64,000 nt of DNA from Paratrimastix pyriformis (taxonomy: Eukaryota > Preaxostyla > Paratrimastigidae): assembly GCA_027972325.1 (NCBI GenBank), contig JAPMOS010000053.1, forward strand, positions 124,001 to 188,000, in the 5' to 3' direction. Of the stretch, positions 1-10,779 are shown piece after piece. Each line of letters starts with the position of its first letter. The stretch's first letter is position 1. Both the position numbers and the translations under genes were made by a program. The notes beneath the pieces were generated by a model. That model had not been told where the DNA came from. It worked only from the letters and a program-made list of their open reading frames with translations, and searched no databases.

Positions 1-3000
1 TGGTGCCGCCCCGGGGACGGGTGGGGCGAGGCCAGGTGGGGCGAGGCCAGGTGGGGCGAGGCCAGGTGGGGCGTCTGGGGCGAGGGCGACCGGGGCCGGG
101 CGGGCGCCTGGGCGGGCGAGGGTCTCTGGAGGGGCTGCGCCGACCCCCAAGTGAGGCCAAGGCCACCACAGGGCCGATTGCCAAGACGCCGGTCAGTGAG
201 GGGAAGGTCAGTGAGGGGGCAGAGGCGGGAGCGAGCAGGCCATGACAGCGGGTGTGTGTGTGTGTGTGTGTGTGTGGGGGGAGGTCGGACCCGAGTCGAG
301 AGGTGCAGGGGGCGGAGCGGCGGCCAAGGGGCGGGGGGCGAGGCGGACCTTGAGGGCGTCCTCGTCGGCCTCGTCGGGGCCCATGAGATCACTGGCGGCC
401 ACCCCCATGAGGTCCCTGGCGGCCATGGCGCCCATGGGCAGCAGCGCCGCCTCATCCGGCGGGGCCTCGGGCCCGCCCACGAGCCCGTCGGGTGCCCCGC
501 CCCATCGGGCATCGGCATCGGCATCGGCATCGGCATCGGCATCGGCATCCTCAGCGCCGGCGGTGCGGGCGGGGGCGGGCTTCTGGGGGCTGTCGGGGCT
601 TGGGGGCGCCAGCATGGCGGGCGGCATGGCGAAGTCGCCCTCGTCGAAGGGGACCCCGCCTCCGGGGCGGCGGCTTCCTGGGGGGCAGCGGGGCCCTCGG
701 AGGGCACCCGGGACCCAACGGGCGCGGCCCGGCGGCCCTGCTGGGGTGCTGGGCCCTGCTGGGGTGCTGGGCCCTGCTGGGGTGCTGGGGGCGTCCGCAC
801 CTGACCACGGCCCGCAGGCGGCGAGGCTTGGGGGCGGCCCTGGGGCTGGGGCTGAGGATGGGGCTGATACTGGGGCGCCCGTTGCTGCTGCTGTTGCTGG
901 GGCTGGCGGCCGGCGGCCTGCAGGGCGAGCCGGGGCACCAGCTCCCCGTAGCGGGAGGCCCGCTGGGGTAACGACGGCTCGGCGGGGGCCGCCTCCATCC
1001 CCGGCCGGGAGCCCATCCCCGGCGGGGACCGGGCCGCCTCGGGGGCGCCCTCCCGGCCAGGGGCGGCCGGCTCGGCCAGGGCGAGCGGAGGCTGGGGTTG
1101 GGCCGCCGGGGCCGCCAGCCAGCCCGAGGCGCGGTAGCGGCTGGTCAGCCAGGAGCGCCCATGCCCGCCCGCAGACGCAGACGCAGACGCAGACGTAGAC
1201 GCAGACACAGACAGCCGCCCATCCGTGGGATCGCCACCGGGCGGGGCGGCGGGATGCGGGCTGGGCTCGTCCGGCTGCTGGGCCGACTGCTGGGCCGGCT
1301 GCTCGTCCGGCTGCTGGGCCGGCTGGCGGGCCGGCTGGCGGGCTGGCTGGGGGCGACCGGTCGTGGGTGTGGGCGGGCCGGGGCGGCGATCCTGAGGGGC
1401 GGCGGCGCCCTTGGGGCCCCGAGGGGCGGCCGCCAGGGCCGGCTGGGACCACTCGGTCTGGGGGGAATGCCTGGTGGCCGCTCCCTCCGTGGCCTGGGCC
1501 GGCGCGGGGCGGGCCGGGGTGAGGCCCCCATCGCATTCATCGCCCGCATCGCCCTCATCCCCGGCGGGGGTGCCGTCGTCCGGGCCAGACAGCACCCGCG
1601 GGGAGCCCCCGAGGGGGCGCTCGGGGCTGGTGGGGGGGAGCATGGTCAGGGCCAGGGCCGCCCGGGCCGCCTCGTCGCCTGCTGCCGAGGGTGTGGGCGG
1701 CTGGAAGCGGCCCGGGCTGGGCGGGGGCAGGGCCGGCTGGGGCTGGGGGACCGGCGCCTGGATGGGCTCGGGCGCGCGGGCCGAGGGGGGGCTGGGCGGC
1801 GGGGCGGGCGCATGCAGGAAGGCCGCAGTCGCCTCCAGGGGCTCGGGCGGGCTGCCCGGGCTGCGTGAGGCCGGAGTCGCGGGGCTGCCTGGAGGCGCCA
1901 CGGAGCCTGTCGGGAGAGCGCGGGCTGGGACGGGGGCTCGTGGGGCCGGCTGGGGGGCTGCCGGCAGGAGCGGATCGCCTGCCTCGTCGGGGGCCCTGAG
2001 CACGTCGCCCACGGGCTGCTGCTGCTGCTGCTGGGGGGCGGCCCCAGGGCCCTGGGGGGCCGGCGATGCGGCCTGGGGGCCCCCATCCTCATCCTCATCG
2101 CCCACCTGGGGACCGTGTGGACTGCGCACGTCGGCCCCTCTGGACGGGGCGGGCGGGGCGGGCGGGCTGGGAAAGCGGCGCCGGCCCGAGCCCGCCATCA
2201 GGGCAGGGGGCGTGGGCGTGGGCGAGGAGGATGAAGGGCGGCGGCGGAAGAGGGGCGACCCGGGGCCTTGGGCTTGTTGGGCTTGTTGGCCTTGGCCTTG
2301 CCCTTGGATGGGCGAGCGGGAGGGCGAGGGCGAGGGCGAAGAGGATGAGGGGCGGCGGCGGAAGAGGGGCGACCCGGCCCGCAGCGGAGACCCGGTGGCC
2401 TCGTCCGAAGGCTGGGGCTGGGGCTGGGGCTGGGGCTGGGGCTGGGGCTGGGGCTGGGGCTGGGGCTGGGGCTGGGGCTGGGGCTGGGGCTGGGGCTGGG
2501 GCTGGGGCGGTGAGGGGCGAGGGCGGGGGCGGCACGGGGCTGCTGCCGGGGGCGGGCAGGTGGCGGGGTGGCCGTCGGCGCCTCGGCGGGCCCATCCCAC
2601 GCCGGCGCGGGCCCAAAGGCCACCCCGCTGCTGCGGACGAGAAGGGGCCCCTCCTTGGGCTGCCGCTGGGGCTGCCGCTGGGGCTGGGGCTGGGGCTGGG
2701 GCTGGGGCTGGGCGGAGTCGCGTGGGGGCGGTCGGGCGGGCGAGTCGCGGCGCCTCTGGAAGAGCGGGCTCTCGCTCCGCCCCTGAGGCTGGGGCGGCTG
2801 GGGCCGGGTCCGGGGGCCCTGGTTGCGGAGGGCCGCCGAGATGCCCCCCCGGCCGGGCGGGGGCGGGCTGGGAGGCGATGCGGGCGGGGTGCTGGGCCGG
2901 GGCACGGCAGGCTCGGTGGGCAGGGGCGAGACGGGCCGGGCGGCCGGGGCCGGCGGCAGCCCGACGGGAGGTTGCGCGGGCGCGCCTTCGGGGCCTCCCG

Positions 3001-3763
3001 GGGCGGCGGGGGCCGAGTCGGGCGGGGAGAGCTCCAGGTCGGGCAGGTAGGGGCTGGGCAGGGGCGGCCCCGGGGGTGCGCCCGGGCCGGGCGGCAGGGG
3101 GGACGGTGACCGGGACAGCGAGAGCGACACGCCCCGGCTCCTCTCGGCTGACGAAGAGCCCTTGCCGGGGCTGCTCTCCGAAGGGACCGCGAGGATGGGC
3201 CCCACGGTGGCCGGGGCCGGGGCCTCGGCGGGAGGGGGGGCCGAGGGCGGGGCCGAGGGCGGGGTCGAGGGCGGGGTGCGCGAGGAGCCGGTCGAGGGGG
3301 ACCGGTGGTGGTGCTGGCGGCTGCGTCCCCGAGGCTCTTCGCCCCCGCTGGGGCCGTTGCCCTGCGGGGCCGCGGAGGGGGCCGCCTGGTCGGGGCGGCT
3401 CGGGGAGCGGTGGTGGTGGTGGTGGTGGTGGTGGTGGTGCGAGGCCGTGGACGAGTGTGTCAGCGGCGATTCCGCACGCTCCTCACGGCGCAGAGGGGAA
3501 TGGGAGAAGAGGTTGGCTCCTCCGCCCAGTGAGGAACGGGGCGTGCCGCCGCGCCGGGAAAAGAGCAGGGGAGGGGAGCTCGCGCCACTGGCGGGGGATG
3601 GGGTCATCGTCGGGGTCATGGCGGGAAGAGACTCGGATACATTTGGCTGTGACAGGACGTGTTCGTTAAAGCCATGGGGTGGAGGGAGAGCGTCCGGGTG
3701 CATATTCCCAGGGACGATCATAGGAATCGCAACCTCGCGAGAACGAGGTCCTTCCTCGTCCAT
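1..3763 (-). CDS. Proline/serine/glutamine-rich protein, partial, unknown function
   Basis: The gene starts with an ATG at 3763 and continues past the left edge. The first long reading frame (3763 to about 2200) opens with about 50 ordinary residues (MDEEGPRSREVAIPM...) and then becomes low complexity: a run of ten His encoded near 3413-3442, Ser-Pro and Pro-Gln runs, and basic SPSR blocks. Further left, protein-like stretches recur in other frames, including six Gln near 2035, SRYGELVPRLALQ near 950 and FDEGDFAMPPAML near 640, so introns or frame-changing repeats lie between them and I did not fix their limits. I see no known domain. Such composition suits a disordered scaffold or regulatory protein, but that is only inference. 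It is divergent from the small gene starting at 3898. Confidence is good that it is a gene and low for exon structure. Confidence 0.55.
252..275. repeat. (GT)n microsatellite
   Basis: About twelve GT units lie inside the left-edge gene, in a stretch without convincing coding sense, so it is probably intronic. Confidence 0.8.
2410..2506. repeat. (GGGGCT)n tandem repeat, about 16 units
   Basis: A hexamer repeat in the left-edge gene reads on the minus strand as Pro-Ser, Pro-Ala or Pro-Gln repeats depending on frame. All three frames are open, so coding status cannot be decided by eye. A shorter block of the same unit lies at about 2680-2710. Confidence 0.8.
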
Positions 3764-3897
3764 CGGGAGACTATCGTCCCAATTATTGTCGCTGCAAAAA
3801 TGATACGCATGGGTTTACAAAGGGGAAAGTGCCAGTGCCGGACCTCATCGCGAGCGACTGCTTATGCACCCACCGGCTTTATCAACAATATTTTGTT
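3764..3897. promoter_or_regulatory. Shared intergenic region between divergent genes
   Basis: Only 134 bp separate the ATG of the minus-strand gene (3763) from the best ATG of the plus-strand gene (3898). It is clearly AT-richer than both flanking genes. I see no convincing TATA box. It must hold both 5' ends unless either gene has an upstream noncoding exon. Confidence 0.45.
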
Positions 3898-4733
3898 ATG
3901 GTCGAACACGGAGCTGGGATGGAATGGCGCGTTTTTTTCGCCAGGAACTCTTTCCCAGAATTGGACGCTCGCTCCCTTTTTGCGGCCGAGCTTGACGGGC
4001 GGCAGGATTTTCCCATTGAACATCGAATCGATAAATACTACTGTGCCACTGAAGATGTGGGCATCAAGTTGCGCGGGGAACGTAAGTTGGAGATGAAGGT
4101 ACGCATTGACGCGTACGTCCACCCATTTTATTCGATCTTCGATAGGTATGCCTCGGGCGTTTCCCGTCACGGGTGGAACAATGGACGAAAATGGGCCTCT
4201 CTCGGGGACCTGGCGCACCACTGAGTAGCGCCCTTGAACCTTTCAAACAGATGCGCCCAGTTCAACACGCACTCTCCAGTGGTCTGCTGCGACCTGCCCC
4301 CCCCCGTCACTATCACCATGCCTTTTCCTTTTGCCCTCGTAGCACATCTTGCGGAAGGGTTCGAGCCGCCAATGGTCACAACGGACAAGCACCGCTTCAA
4401 TGTGGGGATCGCAGGGTGCTCGGTCGAGCAATGCGACCTCACGGTCACGGTGGGCCCCACCCAGCAGGCGCTCGCCCCGTACCGGTCCGCCCAGGCCGGC
4501 ACCTCATCGCCGGCTGACCTGAGGCCCCCACCACGCACCACCACAGGTCGTTCGCCATCGAGGGCCCCGACCGAGCGGCCGTGGAGCGGCTCGTTGGGAC
4601 CCTCTGCACACGGCTGCCTCCGGCCTTGACCCACCCGACGGCGACGGAGGGGCAGCCGGCCCTCGGCCAGGGCATCATGGGCTTCCCGGCCTTCGTCGTG
4701 GCCCTCGAGCAGCAGGGCCGGCAGCAGCACTAA
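3898..4733 (+). CDS. Small conserved-looking protein, 192 aa, 4 exons
   Basis: Exons are 3898-4116, 4251-4281, 4343-4484 and 4547-4733 (TAA at 4731). The exon lengths sum to 579 nt, and all phases agree (0, 1, 2). Donors are GTCCAC, GTCTGC and GTCCGC; acceptors end CAG, TAG and CAG. The N-terminal third reads MEWRVFFARNSFPELD, then a stretch with IDKYYCATEDVGIKLRG and KLEMKVR. Later come VGIAGCSVEQCDLTV and, in the last exon, SFAIEGPDRAAVERLVGTLC and GFPAFVVALEQQ. Charged strands with a GIKLRG...LEMKVR pattern recall CYTH-like triphosphate-tunnel proteins, but I cannot confirm this and assign no function. It converges on the minus-strand gene ending at 4794, with 60 bp between stops. An upstream start is possible, but 3898 is the first ATG in a sensible context. 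Confidence 0.65.
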
Positions 4734-4793
4734 GGGGCGAGCATGGCGGCGGGTCAAATCACCGCTGTACACAATCGTATTCGTGTCTTCCAA

Positions 4794-6325
4794 TCAGAGT
4801 CCATTATCGGCACTCCAGTGATCCGGCAGGTAGCGGGGAGCCATCGTCTCCACGAAGTGGCGCCGCCAGCGCTGGATGAAGTGCACCAGGGCGGGGAAGG
4901 CAGAGGCGGCGAAGTCGACATGCCAGAAGCTCGTCGCAATGCGGTCGAGGGCCTCGATCGAGTCGGCACGGAGCAGCCGGGGCAGCTCGGGGGCGCCGCT
5001 TGGGGGAAGCCGTTCCGAGCGGTGACGGCCTTCGCCGGGACGGGGCGCCAGGAGCGCAGGGTCGGCCCCGGACTGTGCCAGGAGGCGCGTGATGACGGCC
5101 TGCCCGTGGGGAGTGACCCCGTAAAGGGCCCGGAGGCGGTCTGGGTTGGCGACCTCCCCCAGCCAGGCAGTGGGGACCTCGGCAGGCTCGTGCACGGCAT
5201 CCAAATCGGCCCCGGGGCTCCGTCGGTATGCGTCCCAAATCTGCTGCTCGAGGGCCGCGACGCGGGCCGCCGGCAGGGAAGAGAGCTCCCCCTTGCGGAC
5301 GCGCAGCAGCACTTTGGCGCTTTTGCAGAGCTCGGCCAGGGCGAGCGGGAAGGAGGCCACCCTCCAGACGGCCGGCTCGCCCTTCCCTCGGTCCTCTGGC
5401 GACTCGGCTTCGATCGTCGCAGTTGGTGGCGCCGCCGGAGGCGGGCAGGGAGTGGGGGCGGGAATGGTCGGGGGTGCGATGCCTGGCGACGGCGTGGTGG
5501 GGGCGGCTTGTGGCGGGGCAACATCCGGGCCGAGGCTGAGGCCCAACTCGTGGGCGATGGTTGTTTTGAGGCAGTCCGCGTGCTGTTCGTAGCGCTCGTG
5601 GCAGGCGTGGCACAGCAGCACCACGTCATGGGACAGGTGGGCCTTCAGGGCATGAGGGAAGTAGTGCCGATAGCTGGGCCAGTCCGGGAGTGTGGTGAGA
5701 GGATTGAAGGGTGCCATCGGCGATGGCAACGAGAGCAGCCCACGGGGAACCGGAGCAATACAGACAGGTAGGGGACGATATGGTGTTTCGTGAGGGCCGT
5801 GGGGCCAGCAGGCGAGCTCTCGTCGTCCCCGTCCGTGTCGTCGTCGCTGGGCCCCGATGAATCGTCGCTGCCCCCGTTGTCCTCGTTCTCACTCTCGTCC
5901 CTGTTGTCCACCGAAGGAGGTGATTTTGATGAGGCCGATGCCGCGGTGGGAGGAGCCGTGAGCCCCACCCCACAGCACACACAAATATTGTCCCGCCAGC
6001 CCATGTCGTAGGCAGGAGCTGTTGTGGCCGCTGCGCCCCGTTCCGGGTGAGATGGGCCCTGGGCTGGCTGCCCATGATCCAGCTGTCCCTCTGTCGATTG
6101 GGCCGCCGCGCGGGCTGCGAGAGCCTCTTCCATACCGCGGGGACGCACCAACAGTTGCACCAAATGGCGGGCGTGGGGCGGCGGCTCCTTGGTGATGGCG
6201 CTCCCATCGGCGGGCATCAACAGCACCCGCAGCCGGCCCACCATGGACTGGGCAGGCTCTGCAGCCAGGTCATGTGCGGTCTCGTCTTCCATGGCTAGGT
6301 AATGCCGTGCGATGCCTCGAGTCAT
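4794..6325 (-). CDS. HNH-like zinc-domain protein, about 479 aa, 2 exons
   Basis: Exon 1 is 6325-5766 and exon 2 is 5673-4794. The 92-nt intron begins GTCTGT and the joined length is divisible by three. The middle of the protein carries an HNH/zinc signature: CVCCG, then an acidic Ser/Asp-rich insert, then LTKHHIVP, then across the splice YRHYFPHALKAHLSHDVVLL followed by CHACHERYEQ. That is Cys-x2-Cys, His-His and Cys-x2-Cys-His in the order expected for an HNH fold. The C-terminus (FIQRWRRHFVETMAPRYLP) resembles the end of EXD2-like proteins, which pair a DnaQ-type exonuclease with such a C-terminal region. No exonuclease domain is visible upstream. Cleavage of nucleic acid is possible but unproven. 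An in-frame ATG at 6292 is an alternative start (468 aa). Confidence 0.65.
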
Positions 6326-8315
6326 GTACCACCGAGCCTACCGAGGAAGAGGGTTGCAGTGGTGGGCAGCCATAAGCGCACACCTTCTTTGCGGAAACCC
6401 GCGCCAAGGGGACTCCATCCGGAGAAAAGAGCAAGATGTTGTCGTACTAACAGAGAGCGGCGGTGGTCGAACCGGCCGGGGTCGGGAAACGACCGACCTG
6501 GAGGGCCGCCTTGCCCGTGGAGGGCCTCGGGGTGGACCGGCTGCTGGGAGACGCTGGTGTGGGAGTAGACGAAGGCAGAGAGTCAAGGCCAAGCGCTACA
6601 CGGCGAACACACTGGAAAAGCTGACTTGTGGCAAAATGTCGAACGACGGACGAGATGATCTGGGGAGAGTGCTAAAAGATGCCCGCAGCTCGTGCTGACA
6701 ATCTCCGCCAACGAAGAGACGGTTGCCTTGAGCTTGACCATTTTGGGAAATTCACATATTTCCTGTAACGCAATGACTGGGAGAAAAGAAGGTGAAGAAA
6801 CACGGCATATCAAGCATCATGGACACTTATCTTCTCGTTTCCCCTCGAGGTGTTGCAGATACCCATCTTTGGTGAAGTTGTCTTCCGAGAAAAGGTGTTC
6901 GAGTGCTTTCCGAAGTTTTGTGGCCATCGGCCGGCGGCGGCACCAACTTGGGGTGTCAGAAACCGCTATTCCCGAACTTGTCACTTTTCTCGTACTTGTC
7001 ACTTTTCTGTTAAATTTTCTGTTAAAGTCTCCACGAAACCCGCATTAGGACGGCACGCATGAGAAAGAGAAATGGGGGTGGAGAAAAGACCCACAAGTCA
7101 TGCTGACGGTTAACAAGCAGGAAGACGGACCTGCCGAGTGACCAAGGGTTGTTGGCCATTGAAGTCGCGAATAGGTGGTCACTGGGGTACAATCTTTCTT
7201 TATTCCTTTCTTGGACCATCTCTTTTTCGTTTTGATCCCGTATCGCCCCCCTTAATGTGCCTAAGAATTGGAAAAACCCCATTTTGACGCCCTTCCGGTC
7301 TCCACCACCTCCCACCCGTCCACCGAAGGCCCAACCTGAATTGCGCAGTATAAAGAGGCCGAGTGGGGCTACACACAGGTATCTTGGGTTCCCTCCGGGG
7401 GGGGTCGGGGGGATGGTGACACCACACAGAACCATCGAGGGGTCATTTGGTCTGGAGACCAAATGGGTTTGGTCCGTTATAGGATGGGGGGATGCAGCCG
7501 TCGGGTCGACGGGGGCCGGGGGGCCGGGGGGGAGGAGGAGTGGTGTGCTGAACGCGAGGAGAGTTGGGTCTGCCACTCGGCAGGGTGTCACGTTTCGAGT
7601 CGATCAACCATGTGACCCCCCGGGCGGCCACCTCCCCCCGATGCGAACCCCTCGATGGGGGCGATCCGGAGCGGACCGCCTCTTTCAACCATCGCACTCG
7701 TGAGCCCTCAGCCCCGAGACCCTGCCGGAGGATCAGTGGCAGATTGCACCCTTCACGAACCCGGACAGGGTCGTGACGATGGAGCAGGGGGTGCGAAAAA
7801 GTTGACAGGGGAGGCGAGGTCCGGGCCAGCCAGGGGGCGCGGGCGGGGTGGCCGGGCTTCCCCCGGGCACCGAGGTGAGGGGAGCCTCTAGTGAACGCGC
7901 CGACGGGGGCATGGGCCAGGAGGTGGGCCGAGTGATGACCGACACCCTCAGGACGACCCCGCGGTATGGCACCGGGGCAAACTCCGAGGGACCCTACAGC
8001 GGGGGCCGGGAAGTCAATGGTCTTGTCTCGCAATAATGTAGCAAGGGTGCCTTCCCTCAACGCACCGAGGGTGTTTGGGCTCCCCTGCGAAGCACCCGAG
8101 CCGCTTCGCGGTCTAAACCTGATATCGACCATCGATGTCTTGTGTGGTCGCGGGTCGGACTCGATCACCGCGGATCAATTTCACCTTATGTCCGTTCGAG
8201 AAGACCACGAGGACGGCCGAACGCCAAGAGAAATTTCCTTTCCGGCCCCTTCGAACCGGCTGAATGGCGGGCGCAACCCTGTCAAAATTTTGAATTTTTC
8301 AAAACCTTAGGTACA
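6326..8315. other. 2-kb intergenic stretch without a recognised gene
   Basis: Neither strand shows a convincing exon series, homology or splice pattern like that of neighbouring genes. Base composition is mixed, AT-richer near 6.7-7.1 kb. Visible structures are a tandem CTTGTCACTTTTCT-like duplication at about 6980-7020 and a short palindrome at 7444. The right half is GC-rich and may be decayed repeat DNA belonging to the transposon island that starts at 8316. Confidence 0.5.
7444..7465. repeat. Perfect short palindrome
   Basis: CATTTGGTCT and AGACCAAATG are exact reverse complements separated by GG, giving a 10-bp stem. No role can be assigned. Confidence 0.7.
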
Positions 8316-8332
8316 TTAACCCCGTGGAGCCG
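8316..8332. repeat. Left terminal inverted repeat with TTAA
   Basis: TTAA at 8316-8319 is followed by CCCCGTGGAGCCG. It matches the reverse complement of 17910-17926 at every base. Confidence 0.75.
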
Positions 8333-8334
8333 GA

Positions 8335-8360
8335 GTCACTGCCACAAACGTGGCAGTGAC
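8335..8360. repeat. Subterminal hairpin, 11-bp stem
   Basis: GTCACTGCCAC, loop AAAC, GTGGCAGTGAC. It lies 3 bp inside the left terminal repeat. A near-identical hairpin occurs at 10540-10561, so it is a shared module and not chance. A tRNA B-box-like GGTTCGAATCTC follows at about 8369 and also near 10399. Confidence 0.7.
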
Positions 8361-8414
8361 TGTTCGCGGGTTCGAATCTCGAGAATCGCCGAAAGGCTGA
8401 AGAACCCGAGAGCC

Positions 8415-9092
8415 ATGAGGTGTGTGATGGTGATCCCATACGGATCTGGAATGCCAAACAAAGACGGGGTGGAGACTGGATTGGATATTATCCGTAAAGC
8501 GATCGTAAAGGGAAAGATCGACGCGGTGGTTCGGGAGATTGCGGTGTTTGAATCAGGGACCTTCAAGTTCTGGCGAGCGAATTTCTGGAAAGACGGAGTC
8601 AGAGGTACGGGGAATGCCCCATGGGCGGTGGGAGTAATTATGGTGGAGAATACTGTGTGCGAGGAGAAATTCCCGGTGGATGAAGAAGCCTTTGTGAAAA
8701 TGAAAGGAATGATGACAAGGCAGGCAGGGTTGCGTGGGGTTCAATTTGGAGAAGTGGGTAGACGGGGGAAGAACTGTACTATCATTGCAAGGGAAGTTCG
8801 GAAGAAAGTGGCGAGGAGGCTCGAGTGTCTTTGTAATCCGAAAGCCTATTACAAAGGAGAGTGCGAGCTGGCGGCGGAAATGGGAATTCTGGATGTTTGG
8901 ACAGAGAGAGAATGGAAGAAGGCAAAAATAAGCACGAAAAAGTGGGGAGAAACTTTCCGGATTGCGCAACCGTCGAAATGGGTACAGGAAATCGCCCATT
9001 TTCGACCAGCCCCCCGGGGTGCCCCAGTGTGGTGCTGGGTGGCGAGCTCTCGGTGCGGGGCACCTGGGGGCCAAAACCAGGTGGGGCGGTGA
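8415..9092 (+). CDS. Uncharacterised ORF inside the piggyBac-like element, 225 aa
   Basis: From ATG 8415 the frame is open to 9092. The first 190 residues look protein-like: charged, Lys-rich,  with few low-complexity runs (for example MVIPYGSGMPNKDGVETGLD and WTEREWKKAKISTKKW). The GC content is much lower than host genes. The last 40 residues run into the repeat modules and look non-coding. No transposase motif or known family is recognised. It could be a remnant of a transposon gene or an accidental ORF. Confidence 0.3.
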   Translation: MRCVMVIPYGSGMPNKDGVETGLDIIRKAIVKGKIDAVVREIAVFESGTFKFWRANFWKDGVRGTGNAPWAVGVIMVENTVCEEKFPVDEEAFVKMKGMMTRQAGLRGVQFGEVGRRGKNCTIIAREVRKKVARRLECLCNPKAYYKGECELAAEMGILDVWTEREWKKAKISTKKWGETFRIAQPSKWVQEIAHFRPAPRGAPVWCWVASSRCGAPGGQNQVGR

Positions 9093-10300
9093 CCAACGTG
9101 GGTGGGGGTGGTGGGCAATCGGCATGCCGGTGATGGCGATGCCCAAAACCGGAAGGTGATCTCCAAAAGAGGGCTCTGGAGTGATCAAGAGACCTATGCC
9201 AGGATTCAGCCCGTCGGGCTTTGGGGCTTCATATTCCTGCCCAACTCTGGAAAAGTGGGCGCCATCACTTGATGCTCCCGTTGGGGAGCGTCAACTTGTG
9301 AGATGGAAGTCCTCACACAATAGAAATGGTCTCAGAAGAAAAGACCTGCTCCAAAAAAACCCCGACTCACCAAAAGCGCGCCCAAACCCTGACAATTCAA
9401 AAAATGAGGCGCCGCTCCAACCTCACGGATCAAGAAGCTCTCTTTCGCGTCGTGTTTTGGTTTGGCCCAGCGGGTTGTGAAACAAAAAGCGAATGGAAAA
9501 CACCACAGACGATGAGAAAATGAACGTGATAATGGGATTGTGCACAGAAACAGGCACAGAAAGACGACATGGTGGGCCCGTGGCAATGCAGTAGAAAGGG
9601 CAGGCAATGAACCCTGTCGAGGCATAAAATAAGATGATCTATTAATATAACTCGGAAACATGCGCCGCGGAGAGCCAACCACCCTCAGAAGATCCCAAAG
9701 AGTGGATTGGTTGAAAAACTTGAACGGTGACCGGCAAAAACGCTCCAAGATAGAAAAAACGCAACAGAAGCCACTAACAGCTGATAAGACACCCGCAAAG
9801 ACCCTCGGAAAGGCGGAAGTGAGGCCCGAACTCTCTTCCGGGAAGAGCCAAAAGCGCACAGTGGTGAGAGCGGCTATTTTTTTGGGGCGCGTTTCTGTGG
9901 TGGCTTTGGCGCCCATTTTCCCGTGGCCTGGTTGGGAGGGGCCCCATTTTCTCATCGGGGATGAAGTTCCCCTACCAGAGTGCGCATCACTCCAGAGGGC
10001 TTTTTTGGAAAAGGTCCGGGAAAACCCCATCTGACGGAGATGGGCATTCACTTTCACCCACACCCACCGCGAGTCCAGGCTCGCTGCACCAGATGGGGCA
10101 TCTGGGGTATGTCCCGGTTTGTTTGGGTGGCCCGTTTGGGCCCCTGGAGGTGTCCTTCCCAAAAGGGGACACCATTTCGAACGTTGGTGAGCTGAGACCG
10201 ATCTCCCCTGAGGGGGGGTCAGAGCCCACCCTCCCCGAAAAGGGGAGGGAGGGTGTGGGCTGAGAGGGCGCTGTACCCGCCAAAGGGCGGGCCAGCGTCG
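8950..10300. repeat. Left arm of a large imperfect inverted repeat
   Basis: Read on the opposite strand, this arm matches 10780-12062. Examples are shared translated strings such as MSSFC.CF...QKRAS/RKRAS and ASPGSLHQMGH versus ASSGSPHQIGH, and nucleotide blocks around CTGTACCCATTTCGAC. Identity is about 70 percent by eye. Confidence 0.6.
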
Positions 10301-10539
10301 GGTGGTCAGGGGCCTAGGCCCTGGGCCGCCAATGGGAGCCTGCACCTGCCCAGTAATCTCGGTTTCTGGGTTGGGTTTGATTAAAAAAAAAAAAAAGGTT
10401 CGAATCTCGGCAACGGATCGGAATTTTCCGACCGGGTTTTCGGGGGACCCCTCTCCGTGGTCTGGTCTCGCTCCCTTTTCAAAGTGGCCATCGGCACTCA
10501 AAAGCTCCGGTGCCGGCGAGACTCACAACTGGGGGACCC

Positions 10540-10561
10540 CACTGCCACATTTGTGGCAGTG
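10540..10561. repeat. Hairpin in the centre of the inverted repeat
   Basis: CACTGCCACA, TT, TGTGGCAGTG. Same stem as the subterminal hairpin at 8335. It lies in the roughly 480-bp spacer between the two arms. Confidence 0.7.
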
Positions 10562-10779
10562 AATTGGGGGCGACAGTGCTCCACGACGGTACAAGATTTT
10601 TTGACCGGGTAAAAAAGCGGGACCCCTCCACATCCCCCAGAAAACAAGTTTACGCAGGGACATGGCCCTGGGGTCAGAGGGGCGGTGGTCCGGCTCGAAC
10701 AGGCCGCGCAAAGGAAGAGGAACGGGGGGGGCATGGGGGACGTGAGCGGGGGGCACAATCGGGGCTCCGCACGGCCCGG

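Noticed and set aside
1-3700. Plus-strand ORF of 752 aa at 1411-3669 and similar long plus-strand ORFs
   Set aside because: They are shadows created by GC-rich repeats. The minus strand holds the non-repetitive N-terminus and the protein-like segments.
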